From Haplosporangium gracile (Eukaryota > Mortierellomycota > Mortierellomycetes > Mortierellales > Mortierellaceae): a DNA stretch of 21,421 bases. Of this stretch, positions 10,019 through 19,868 are shown piece by piece. Within the stretch, counting starts at the first letter, position 1, and each line of letters opens with the position of its first letter. The notes under the pieces were generated by a model. The model was not told where the DNA came from, did no database searches, and saw only the letters and a list, made by a program, of their open reading frames with translations. The stretch is taken from NCBI GenBank assembly GCA_015499985.1, contig JAAAUF010000724.1, positions 1 through 21,421 of the forward strand, written 5' to 3'. The translations under genes were made by a program, and so were the position numbers.

Positions 10019-10296
10019 GCGTTAAAGTATTCCTGGGTTTTATAGGTCGCTTTATATATGACCTTCGTGGACAACCTCACTTTCACACCTCCTCCAACTG
10101 GTTACCTTCCCACCCACCATCACCACCACACACCCACCCTTTCTCTCATTCCTTCACTTAACTGGCCCACCACTTGACTCTATTTGCCTTATACACACTT
10201 GCCAGGGCAAAGTCATTGTTCTCCCCCGTCCTTCTTTTTCTTATTTGTCACCTCACTGCTACCACCACCACCACCACCACCGCGACCTCTTCTTTT

Positions 10297-10362
10297 TCAC
10301 TTTGCTCCGTCTTTCTTTCTCTTCCACTTTCACTTTGCCCCGTCTTTCTTTCTCTTCCACTT
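10297..10362 (+). repeat. 33-nt tandem duplication in pyrimidine-rich DNA
   Basis: Two adjacent 33-nt copies (10297-10329 and 10330-10362) that both contain CCGTCTTTCTTTCTCTTCCA and differ at one base (GCT versus GCC). An (ACC)n run precedes them at about 10259-10281. Confidence 0.85.
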
Positions 10363-11955
10363 TCCCTTCCACACTCTTGCACATATATTTTCTTTTTTCA
10401 CCTTTCTTTATCATTGATACCCATCTCGCCTCAAACACACACCCTCTCTCAGCAAGATCAACAATAGACCATCCATTCATCCACATACGTTCATACCAAA
10501 CTCATCCAATACAGGAACACACATCCGTCCATATTGGAGTTGTCACTCCCCCATCATCACACACTCATCTGACACTCCACTTGACACACTGCACTCACTC
10601 TATTTAGCCTGATATCTCGCTTCCGTCTTCATTGTTTGCTTTATCAACAACGTAAAGTCCCTCTTTCTCTGTCCCCTCTGCATGCTCTGCCACACCTGTG
10701 TGTATACTCGTACATATACCCATATTACACCTCCTCGCCCTTCTGCCCTTCCTTCAAGGTGGAGGAGAACTTTTGCGCCTTCCTATGCGTCTTTATTGTT
10801 TTTCATTTCTTATTTTTTATCCTTTCTTCCTATCTTTTGTGTCCCTGTTAATAATCCACCTCTCCTCTCCCTTTCCTTGTTTTCCTTTGTGTATTGTCCG
10901 TGGTCTGTGGTTGTGTCTACATCTACATATCTGGAATATTCGCCTGGTTCCCTTTTTGTTCGATGCTGCCTTTATTATCGGCTGTAATGGACCTTTCTCC
11001 TCCAATGGGTCAATTGGCGCGGAATATCGGGAGAGTAAACTGCCATAATGACAAAAACTCACGAATGAGCTATCGATCATAACACCGTTCAAGGGGATAA
11101 AAGTGAGAGTTAAAAATGAGAGTGGGAGGGGAAAGCCTTCTCCACTTCTCCCGCCCAGAGACAATTGCACATACGCTTTCTTCTCCCGCGGGTACAGTCC
11201 CTCCCTTTCTTCCTTCCCTCCTTATCGTCCCCCTTCCGTGCCCTTCATGCTCCTCAGCCTGGACCCGGATACCTGGTCCATCTACAATACATTTTCTCCA
11301 GTGTGCGTCGTCAGGAGAACAATCGATGTCCTTGTTCTTTCATATCCACAATCGTACGCCATATCCCTTCTGACCAGAAATGCTCACGACGGGGAACTGT
11401 TTTTGTTTTATTGCATTCTCTGCTCGTGTACGACCAACGAGCGAAATTGAAGAAGTAAAGAAAAAAAGAACTGGATTGGATAGGATAGGACAGCAGCACG
11501 GCCGGCGGTCGAGTGTGCTCTCGTCTCATCTCGTTTAGAAAGAAAGAAAGAACGGACGCATTTCGACCTTCTGCCACTTGCTCTGGCTCCTTCCATACAC
11601 GCACATTCTCTCTCCGTGGAACGATCATCCAGCCTAGCGACTGCGTCTCAATGACACGAATTTGGCTTTTTTTTATTTTTTATTACACGCCTTTCATCTG
11701 CTTTGCTTTCGCCCGCCTACTCTTTTTCTACCTGTGCTTCTCATTGTCCTCACTTCTCTCTCCTGCTATATTCCCGCACACAAACACAGACGTTCTCACC
11801 TACGCGCGGGGTCTTATGCAAAAGCCTCAAACTCCGGCCCCCTCGTTCCTCCCTTCCCAAGACAACCCTCTAACCAAACCTGCCTGCCTGTTGTTTCAAT
11901 TGTGTTGTTATCACTCTCGTAGGGACCAATCTCTCCTCGGTCGCCTTGAATCCTC

Positions 11956-14092
11956 ATGTCAGGCAAGAGCAACATTACAACAAAGGAGCAAGGTAAAAAT
12001 TACAGAAGACACAGCAAGGATGTAACATGGTTATCTGTCATTGACTTCTCCACACAGCAACGGTTCAATTCTTGTTTTTTGTTTACTTTGTGTTCAACCA
12101 AGGAATCTTTTTTTCCTAATGGTCTTGAATGAACCTCCTATTGATCTTCGTCTCTCAAGGAACAGCACATTGGCTTTTCCTCTCCTTTCCCGCTTTTTTT
12201 TTTACGACGTCTTGCATGGGTTTTATATCTGACCTTTCATGATCTTGGCGCACGCTTCTATCAATTGCTCTTTTGACATTTCGCCCTCTCTCCTTCCTCC
12301 TTTATCGATGCTGGCTTACATCTATCTCCCTTTCTTTGCCCACTCATGGGGTCATCCACTCGTCATCCCCCTCCCCTCCTCGGGTCAACCGCATATTCAC
12401 CCATCCTTCATTTGCCTCTTCTTTCCCTGACCGGCCAATAGGAGCCTCTGCCAGTCCTCTGAGTGACCTGTCAGCCGGAGCCAACACTGCCGCCGCCAGC
12501 AATGGCAGCAGCTCTGGACCCACCACTGCTGTTGCTCCTCCTTCAGCAAAGTCACGCAAGAACCCCATCGAGTCCAAGTCGCAAAAGCCTTCGTTCTTGT
12601 CGCTGATTTTCTGCTGTGGAGCCAATTTTGTTAACGACAGTGATGCATCAGCCCTTCAGGTTGGACAGCAGGCTCGTTCCCCGACTGTGAGCACTGGAAG
12701 AGCAGCAGGCAAGAAGGCCGTGGCTGGACAATTGGCTGATGAGAAGCCTCCTCAGGCCCAGCCGACTTTGGTGGATATCACCGCAACTGCGGTCCTGGAA
12801 GACCCGGTCGGGGTAAGTTGTTCGTTTCAACCTCAGGAGGCGTTCTATCAATGGACTCTATACTTCATTTTACAACCATGGATCAAGGACAGGGCTCGCC
12901 ATGCATTGCACTACACCATTGGCTCTCACTCAATAGCTCTTACTTTCAACTTCAAGCCGACATGTATATTGCGTTTCGTTGTGAGCCTCGTCATAATTTT
13001 GGGCGATACGGAATCGGAGCAGGAAGATAGCACGAAAAAAAATAATCGGGAAAAAGGAAACCACACGCATAGGGGCAATCCCAGACATTTGGGCTTATTC
13101 ATCCAAACACCACACTCTCCGTCAGCCTCTGGATCGTTTACACTCGTGGATCATGCACTTCTCGTTCCAGGATCACACACACAACACTGTCTGGGGTTGA
13201 GGGTGCTCCACTTGACCGGCCACAATGGAAATTATGCCTAATATCCTTTGTCTCTCTGGTACATGGTTGCTGTATTTGATAGTCTAATTCGAACTCACAG
13301 GAGATTGAGCCACCTGGATTGCTCGGACCCATTGCACCAGAACACCAGGGCAGAAAGTGCTTGGTGCTTGACCTTGATGAGACTCTTGTTCACAGTTCCT
13401 TCAAGGTATGTTTATTACGCATACTCGTTCATGACTACGCGCATGCATTTTTTTGTTGTGGCGGTTTTAGAGTTCAATCTTCTCACGTCTGCACACCTTT
13501 GTCTGATGTTCTTAGCTCATTCCTCAAGCAGACTATGTGGTCCCTGTCGAGATTGATAACCAGTCGCACAACGTCTATGTGATCAAGAGACCCGGTGTCG
13601 ACACATTCTTGCAAAAGATGGGAGAAATCTACGAGGTTGTAATCTTTACCGCGAGTTTGTCCAAGGTACGAACATCGTTTTCATTCTATCCGTTGGCTGT
13701 ATTGTGAATCTCAGTTCGGACGTGCACTGGCAATTGATTTGTAGCTAAAGTCGACCATATTTCGTACAAAATAGTATGCGGACCCAGTTCTGGATATGCT
13801 TGATATCCACAAGGTCATTAAGCACCGTCTGTTCCGAGAGTCGTGCTTCAATCACAAGGGCAACTATGTCAAGGATCTGTCCGTAATAGGCCGTGACCTG
13901 AAGAACACGATCATCATCGACAACTCTCCAGCCAGTTACATTTTCCACCAAACCAATGCGGTTCCGATCTCGTCATGGTTCAACGATCCGCATGATACCG
14001 AACTGCTGGACCTTATCCCCTTCCTTGCAGATATGACGGTGGTGGACGACGTCAACCCCATTCTGGACATGACCAATGAGGAGCAACAATAA
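11956..14092 (+). CDS. CTD small phosphatase-like protein (SCP/Psr family, HAD superfamily)
   Basis: Metal-dependent Ser/Thr phosphatase of the FCP1-homology (NIF) family, related to yeast Psr1/Psr2 and animal SCPs, which act on the RNA polymerase II CTD or on stress-signalling proteins. Exons 11956-11992, 12442-12812, 13301-13405, 13516-13665 and 13775-14092 join in phase to 326 residues. The catalytic signature DLDETLVHS starts at Asp160 (nucleophile Asp160, Asp162, Thr164). The rest of the FCPH domain follows: [36 protein letters not shown], and [10 protein letters not shown] with the motif-III Asp. The N-terminal 136 residues are Ser/Ala/Pro-rich, with a hydrophobic di-Cys motif FLSLIFCCG (64-72) that resembles the palmitoylated CC near the Psr1 N-terminus and may tether the protein to membrane. 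The 37-nt first exon ([12 protein letters not shown]) is chosen because it is the first ATG in frame after a TGA, and its phase fits; it is the least certain exon. Confidence 0.92.
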
Positions 14093-14495
14093 TACCAGGG
14101 TCTCTCTGGCGTTTGGTGTCCAGACAGCGAGATCCCCATCCAAATATTTATTATTTTCCTATCCTTCAAATGGCTTCTGCAACATGATACCAAATCTAAT
14201 ATGCCTTTTTTTTCTTAGAGCTGCAATCGGATCGGCAGCTTGGAGATTGCAGTATCTCTTCCGCTCTTTTTCCCCCTCATACTTTCCCCTCTTCCCCTTT
14301 TCCCCTTTCCCCTCCCCCCTTTGCCTTTTCCCTTTCTATTCCCCCTTCCCCCTCCACATCAGTACCTTCAATGACCTCCATTTCATCTGTAAGAAAAAAA
14401 ATCTAAAAGAGAAAAGGAAAAAAAAAATATGACAAGCACCCTACTCCTCCAAAAAAATGAATGAATTCTACGAACAAACGAACCCAACGAACTCA

Positions 14496-14511
14496 CGAAC
14501 GAACGAACGAA
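14496..14511. repeat. CGAA tetranucleotide microsatellite
   Basis: Four perfect CGAA units, preceded from about 14470 by degenerate copies (CGAACAAACGAACCC and similar). It sits in non-coding DNA between convergent genes. Confidence 0.85.
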
Positions 14512-14671
14512 TCGCAGTAAAAAAAATGACCCCGCGCGGCAAATAAGTTTCCTGCCTGCTTTATCGAACTTTTTTCTTGTATGAAAAGGTATAGCAATCA
14601 GAGTTGTGTTGACATGCTGACGATGTATCGACAAAGTTTTCCTGAAGAGCGGTGAATTGGGACATGCTTTG

Positions 14672-14677
14672 TTTATT
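14672..14677 (-). terminator. Polyadenylation signal AATAAA of prefoldin 3
   Basis: TTTATT on the plus strand reads AATAAA on the minus strand, 65 nt past the prefoldin 3 stop codon, a normal distance for a fungal 3' UTR. Confidence 0.55.
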
Positions 14678-14741
14678 TTGTTGTAGTAGTCCACTTCAAT
14701 CATTCCTCGTCCTTTGCGTGCGTGTGTGTTGCTTGTGAGTT

Positions 14742-15900
14742 TTAATCCAGTTCGGCGGCATCGGCAGCCTCGACCTTGGCTCTGGCCAAGCGACGTTGCT
14801 TGACATCCCAGTTGTAGACACGGGCGGTGTTGACCTCCATAGTGGTGATCTGGTCCCTCAAGTAGGCCAGATCTTCCTCGGTGTTCTTTAACGTCTTCAA
14901 TGCCGCGGACAGCTTTGATGCCAACAGCTCTGCAGCCTCCTCGACCGGGTATTCCAGCATCACATTTGCCTATTGATGTCGACATGAGATTGTTAATACT
15001 CAGAGTAGTCTCTGGAAGGAAAAACACCGAACCCCCCTCCAAAATAGTGGCGTCTGCAAAGAAGCGATATTTCCCTTCATCATTCAACAGAATCAATGAT
15101 TACAGACAAAGAGGAAAGCTAGAAAGGGGAACTTACGCCGAGCCAGAGACAGACTTTTCCTGTAGGCTTGATCTTTGCAGTAGCGTATAATGTGTCATTG
15201 AGCTCGTACATGGTCTCGATCTCCTTTGTGTCGTCCTCATCTCCCGCTTCAGATTCCAGGAACTGGACCATCTCAAGGGTCTTGCGGATCTCGGGGATTT
15301 TTGCGTCGAGGTTACGTTTGCGTGTGAGGTGATTCATCTCCATGAACTTGTACTTGCTATTGGTAGGATAGTGGAAAAGCGGTGTCCCTTTTAATATCGG
15401 TTTTGACGTTTGATCTGATATCCTGGAAGGCTGTAAATTTTAAGGCTGAGAGCTGCATGGGGGATTGAATGGCAAGGATGGCACGCTAAGCCAGCACCAG
15501 TTTCGTTTCGTCCAGTTTCTGAAAGCATTGAAAGCGTCTCAGCAGTGTCGTGTCGTATGATCCGCGATACGAAAAGGTTGACACCGACGGTTAAACGAAC
15601 TCTGAACGACAAACCTGCCTTAGTCGTCTATTTTGTTCAAGTATGATGACTGTTCTGACATTTACTAGTCCGCTTGAAAGTTTGATATTTCCTGCCCGCT
15701 TCCTGTGTTCGGGTAAGAAGGTGTTTCCAGATGATGCAGTGCTGTATGTATTGTGTGATGGAGACTTACGCTGTGGCCTCCTGGAACTTTTTGAGGACAA
15801 TTTCGACGGGCTCCTGTTCACTGACATGGTCCTCGACGTTCTCGACGAAGGGTGCCTTGGGGATTCCTCGTGGGTTGACTTCCATTTGTTGTTGCTGCAT
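14742..15900 (-). CDS. PAC10: Prefoldin subunit 3 (VBP1/Pac10-type)
   Basis: An alpha-class subunit of the hexameric prefoldin chaperone, which hands nascent tubulin and actin to the cytosolic chaperonin CCT/TRiC. Exons on the minus strand are 15900-15770, 15356-15137 and 14969-14742, joining in phase to 192 residues (human VBP1 197, yeast Pac10 199). Family landmarks appear in order: NPRGIPKAPFVE (9-20), KYKFMEMN, the central beta-hairpin stretch YELNDTLYATAKI, VCLWLGANVMLEYPVEEA, and the C-terminal helix LRDQITTMEVNTARVYNWDV. The long N- and C-terminal parts are helical and heptad-like, as in the prefoldin coiled-coil tentacles. The start at MQQQQMEVN is chosen because it directly precedes the conserved NPRGIP motif; an open frame upstream to 16068 is probably leader. 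Very secure identification. Confidence 0.95.
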
Positions 15901-16199
15901 GTTGCTGTTGATTAGTGTGTCCTGATCGGATCGTTGGGTGAAGAGATGAAAAGACCAAGGAAAGTTGACAGGAACTTTTTTTTTGAACCACCGTTGACGA
16001 GTTCGAGAAACGCGCCCCTTGGAAAGGCAAGTCATCACTTCAAGCAAAAGTACGTACATCACGTGCATGATGAGTCGTGTACGTCGACTTTTTGTTGACT
16101 GGCGAAAAACACAACAACCTTTTTTTTTTTGGTCGTCAGTTTCCTTGCTTCATTCTCTCCTCCTCCCTCACCCTCACTCACCCACAAAACAACAACATC
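15901..16199. promoter_or_regulatory. Compact divergent promoter of prefoldin 3 and the KH-domain gene
   Basis: Only 299 bp separate the two start codons. A cluster of palindromic motifs lies at 16050-16065: GTACGTAC (16050-16057) and the E-box CACGTG (16060-16065), followed by a TGAGTC core at about 16070. The final 65 bases before the KH-gene start are CT/CA-rich, as is usual for leaders in this window. Confidence 0.55.
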
Positions 16200-19100
16200 A
16201 TGCCTTCCGACGCTCCCCAGGACGGTGTCCCTGCACCCAAGGTCGACTTTACATCTGCCCTCGCAAAGGTCAAGGCCATCGCCGCTAAGCTCGGAAGCTC
16301 AGCCTCCATCGCTGCTCCTGCCATCCCCGCTGCTGCTGCTCCTTCCACCAGCGCTCCTCCCATGATGAAGCGCCCCTACGAGGATGACTCCTATGGCCAT
16401 GGCGGTCACGACAGCCGAGGCGATGATAACCACTATGGAAAGAGAATGGCCTACGAGTCTGGCAGAGGTATGTTTTTCATCTGCATCTGCTTTTGAAAGG
16501 AAAAAAAGGCTGCCAGTTTTTTAACAGTTTTTGTTGTTATTTATCTTGCCACCCTTTTCTTACGATTGCTTATCCATCTCTCCCCTCGGTAATTGAACGA
16601 TCCTTTGCTATATAGACTCGGGTCCAATGCACCGCCCTGGTCTCGGATCCCAGGTTTCGCACTATGCTCCTCCTATGCGCAACGAGCACCAGGTTCAGGA
16701 GGAAATGGGCGTTCCTGGAAACCTTGTTGGTTTGATTATCGGACGTGGAGGCGAGAACTTGAAGAGAATCGAGCGTGAGACTGGATGCAAAGTGCAGTTC
16801 TCCCAAGGTAATTTATTCCATCTATTTTTGCTTGGCAGCTGTTAGAAAAAAACGAGCGTTCCATTGGTTATTATGTAAATATCATACTGACTTGCTATTT
16901 TTTCTTGATTTCTTCTGATGGCTCTGTAGATGGCAGCCCTAACGATCGTGAGCGATTTGTCAACATTGTTGGACAGCCTGCCGGCATTGCTGATGCCAGA
17001 CGCCAGATTCAGGAAATCATCACAAGCTCTCAGACCGGAGAACGCCCCGGCGGATATGGCGGATATGGAGGTGGAGGAAACTATGGCATGGGTGGTGGCG
17101 ACGGATATGGCCGTGGAGGTTCGTCTTCGACTATTCAGATCCCCAGCACCAAGGTCGGTCTTGTCATTGGACGTCGTGGAGAAACCATCCGCGACTTACA
17201 GGACCGCAGTGGTGCTCGCATTGCTGTGACCCCCACCCCTCAGGATCACAACTCTCCCTCGAGAACAGTCACTATCACTGGAGATGACAGCGCCATTGAG
17301 CGCGCCAAGACCTTTATTGACGAGATTGTCAGCGACATGGCACCCAGAGGCGCATACGGTGGCGGCGGATTTCAGAACACTCCTCCTGTTACCATGACCG
17401 TTCCCCAGGAGTCGATCGGTTTGGTCATCGGACGTGGAGGCGAGACCGTCAAGCAGCTTCAGATCCAGTCCCGCGCCAAGATTCAGGTTCAGCAGGTCGA
17501 TCCCAGCGTACCTGCCCCTGTTGATCGCACCATCAACCTCTTTGGACCTCCCGAGGCCGTCGAATACGCCAAGCAACTTATTATGGAGAAGGTTAACGGA
17601 GCGGTAAGTTATACAGACTTCTTGAGAGGATTGTGGAAAAGAGGAGTTCTCTTTTCTTTTTGCCGTGGTGTGTCAATACGTTTTTTCTCGCAATGCGATG
17701 ACTTGCTTGCTTTTTTGGTGCTTTGTGCGTCTGTGCGGAAGAAGATGCATATTTTTGATGCACGGGACAGTGAGCGGGCAACCAGCTGTACAAAAAATTC
17801 AGGAACGCAGGAGTCGAATCGAAATGCCTTTGCATTTGGGATTGTATAAAGGACAGCGACACTTGATTTCAGGATTGTACCGAGGACAGCGATAATTGTT
17901 TTCCGGATATAGTTGCATCACCTGTGGACTACTTTTTTCTTTCGCCCTCGCATGCTTCAGGACACGTTTTACCACGCCACTGTCTTTTGCACAGCATGAT
18001 ACATTCGCTTTCGATGGAATCCACACGAGGTTGCGTATGCGACGTTGACTGCATTTCTGCTATGATGTGTTTTGCCTGTGGTTTCTTGAATTCTTTTATT
18101 ATCATGCCAATGCTCGGCTGCCTGGACACGGCATACGTGACATTTTCAATTTCATCTTTTACTCACTGCCGAGGATCAGACCCTACCGACGCCGTTCAGA
18201 CCGACGCGATCCAAGATGTGAACTCCTTTTGTCTTGCGCATTGGTTCATTATTTGTTTTCTGCCACCATCTTTCTCGTTCATATTCTCATCGTGCATTGC
18301 ATGTTGTATGGGGGTTTGTCACACAGAAAAAAAGGCTATGGGTTATGTGTTATAATCGACAGCACACAGCGTCAGGATGGCTCCAGGAGACAGCTTTACC
18401 ACAACAAACAAACTACAAAACGAAATGAAGAATTGATAATCTTATTCTCTATCCTCTCTCTCTTTTTTTACTTATGCCTGTTGAACCGATGTCTGTGACA
18501 ACTTTCAATGTTTCTGTCATTGCTTTATGCCTTGAACTTTGTCTCGTCTACTTCCGCCTTCGACTGTCGCTTTGCTCTCTGTCATCTTTTTGTCTATTGT
18601 TGCGATTCGCCCTATCGTTCAAATGACTTTTGCTGCAATTGTCCTCTTTTTGCCTATTGTCCATTTGAACTTTTGTGTGCTCTCTTTTGCCGATCAATCT
18701 GTTTGCCTTTGCCGCCTTTGAATGTGCTATTCGTATGTCTGGTTTGTTCCAACTCTTAGCGCGACAACGATCGCTACGGAGGCCGCGATCAAGGGTAAGT
18801 CTTCTTCTATGTCTTATGTCTTTTTTTTTGTCCTATTTGATCCTTGCAATCAATTGAATACGTTTCCTAACCTAACTTTGGTTTGCATTTGATCCCTTAT
18901 TGTAGAGGATATGGAGGATCGAGCGGTGGATATAGTGGTGGATATGGAGGATATAACCAGCAGCAGTCATACCAGCAGCCAGCACAGTCGGCTGCAGGTG
19001 GATACGGCCAGCAATACGGCAGTGGATATGGAGCCGCTGCTGCACCAGCTGCCACCCCTGCAGCTAGCACCTACACCCCTGAGCAGCAGGCTGCTTATGC

Positions 19101-19749
19101 TCAGTATTACGGCTACCAATACGGCAGTGCCGCTGGTACGTTTTCTTTTTTCTCTTTTTTGCGTGTTGTTGTATATTTGATCTGTGAAGACTTTGCAAAC
19201 TAATACTTTTTTTTTATTCGTTTGTTTTTGATAAACTGCCTTGCTTTCGCTGCCAATTTAGCTGTCCCTGGAGCTGATGCTACCGCCGCTTCATCTGCGG
19301 CCGCCACCCCTGCTGTCGGTGCTGATACTTCGTCATATGGCACATATGATTACTCTCGCTACGGTCAATATGGTACTACTGCCGCTGCGTCATCAGCAAC
19401 CCCCGCCACTTCGTCTGCTGTTGCTGCCGTGACACCCGCCCCTGCCGCTGTTGCTGCCCCTATCATTGATGCCGCTGCCACGTCTTCTGCCGCTGTCCCC
19501 GCTGCAGCATCAGCAGCTGGTGGTGCTGCAGCCCCTGACTACTCTGCATACTATGCTCAGCAAGAGGCTTACCAGCAGTATTACAGCCAGTACTATGGAT
19601 ACCAGGCGCCTACTACTGATGGCTCTGTCCCCGCTGCTGCTGCTAATGGCGGATCGGATGCTTCTGCTGTTGCTCCTGTCTCTGGTTCTGCTGACAAGGC
19701 TGATGCCTCTTCTTCTGACGCTGCTGCCGCTGACTCCAACAAGGACTAG
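16200..19749 (+). CDS. Three-KH-domain RNA/ssDNA-binding protein, FUBP-like
   Basis: Six exons join in phase to 628 residues: 16200-16467, 16616-16807, 16930-17603, 18760-18794, 18906-19135 and 19262-19749. Three KH domains are clear, each with a GXXG nucleic-acid-binding loop: GRGG (132-135) in LVGLIIGRGGENLKRI, GRRG (234-237) in VGLVIGRRGETIRDL, and GRGG (321-324) in IGLVIGRGGETVKQL. KH1 and KH2 are joined by a Gly/Tyr-rich linker (193-216). After KH3 comes a Gly/Tyr/Gln-rich region, then Ala/Ser/Thr/Pro-rich low complexity with two Tyr motifs, AYAQYYGYQYG (453-463) and AYYAQQEAYQQYYSQYYGY (562-580), like the C-terminal Tyr repeats of FUBP proteins. FUBP/KSRP proteins bind U-rich RNA or ssDNA in transcription, splicing and mRNA decay, so a nuclear or shuttling RNA regulator is likely. 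The N-terminus (DFTSALAKVKAIAAKLG) is a helix-forming segment of the same family style. The fourth intron (17604-18759) is unusually long. Orthology to a named fungal gene is not settled. Confidence 0.93.
17604..18759 (+). other. Long intron 4 of the KH-domain gene
   Basis: At 1156 nt this intron is several times longer than the other introns of the gene (111-148 nt). It has a GTAAGT donor and a CTCTTAG acceptor, and phase 0. Its 3' third is U-rich, with two 15-nt copies of CTTTTTG(T/C)CTATTGT exactly 60 nt apart (18586-18600 and 18646-18660). Near the 5' side is a decayed 33-nt repeat (17839-17911). If retained, the reading frame would extend 81 codons past KH3 and stop at 17849. No nested gene or snoRNA box pair was recognised. 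Confidence 0.75.
17839..17911. repeat. Decayed 33-nt direct repeat inside the KH-gene intron
   Basis: Two 21-nt blocks, 17839-17859 and 17872-17892, match at 18 of 21 positions (GGATTGTA, three variable bases, AGGACAGCGA) and start 33 nt apart. A third partial match (GGATATA) begins at 17905, again 33 nt on. Plus-strand translation gives GLYKGQR and GLYRGQR units; minus-strand translation gives RCPLYNP and RCPRYNP. Confidence 0.75.
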
Positions 19750-19836
19750 TAAAGCTACTTTTAGGCCAAGGGCATGTATCTGTTTCATTTTTTTTTCTTC
19801 GCGTTTTCTCGTTAATCAGTCATCTTTCTCTCAAAA

Positions 19837-19842
19837 AATAAA
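19837..19842 (+). terminator. Polyadenylation signal AATAAA of the KH-domain gene
   Basis: AATAAA within an A-rich stretch 88 nt downstream of the TAG stop codon. Confidence 0.5.
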
Positions 19843-19868
19843 AAAAATTGGAAGTCTTCTTTGAAGTA

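Larger units (their letters stand above)
8841..11955 (+). other. Long pyrimidine- and CA-rich, G-poor region upstream of the phosphatase gene
   Basis: About 3.1 kb where the plus strand is rich in C and T (9470-9800, 10170-10400, 10640-10900) or C and A (9830-10000, 10440-10600) and poor in G. No ATG occurs between about 9224 and 10057. Candidate splice signals are present: donor GTAAGA at 9863, acceptor TTTATAG ending at 10045 after a 16-T run, and acceptor TCTCGTAG ending at 11922, 33 nt before the phosphatase start codon, with a CTAAC-type branch site about 50 nt before it. The region may therefore be a long promoter plus a 5' leader with one or more introns. No protein domain was recognised in any frame. 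Confidence 0.55.
14093..14741. other. Convergent 3' region between the phosphatase and prefoldin 3 genes
   Basis: The two genes end towards each other across 649 bp. The left part is CT-rich (14250-14360) and belongs to the phosphatase 3' UTR or beyond. A GAAC/CGAA-type microsatellite follows at about 14470-14513. No coding region is supported; a minus-strand open frame spanning 14383-15096 runs across prefoldin introns in the wrong frame. Confidence 0.7.

Noticed and set aside
9353..10045. 230-codon plus-strand open frame
   Set aside because: Composition (Pro, Ser, Phe, Leu, Thr) simply reflects CT- and CA-rich DNA, and the frame has no ATG.
14383..15096. 237-codon minus-strand open frame
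   Set aside because: It overlaps prefoldin 3 exon 3 in another frame and runs into its intron; no family resemblance.
16067..16288. Upstream ORF overlapping the KH-gene start
   Set aside because: Its ATGs lie in the promoter motif cluster about 130 nt before the start codon and may be upstream of the transcription start; no evidence that they are in the mRNA.
18508..18759. Cys-rich open frame at the end of the KH-gene intron
   Set aside because: It is U-rich intron sequence directly before the acceptor; the apparent Cys/Phe/Leu content comes from T-rich codons.
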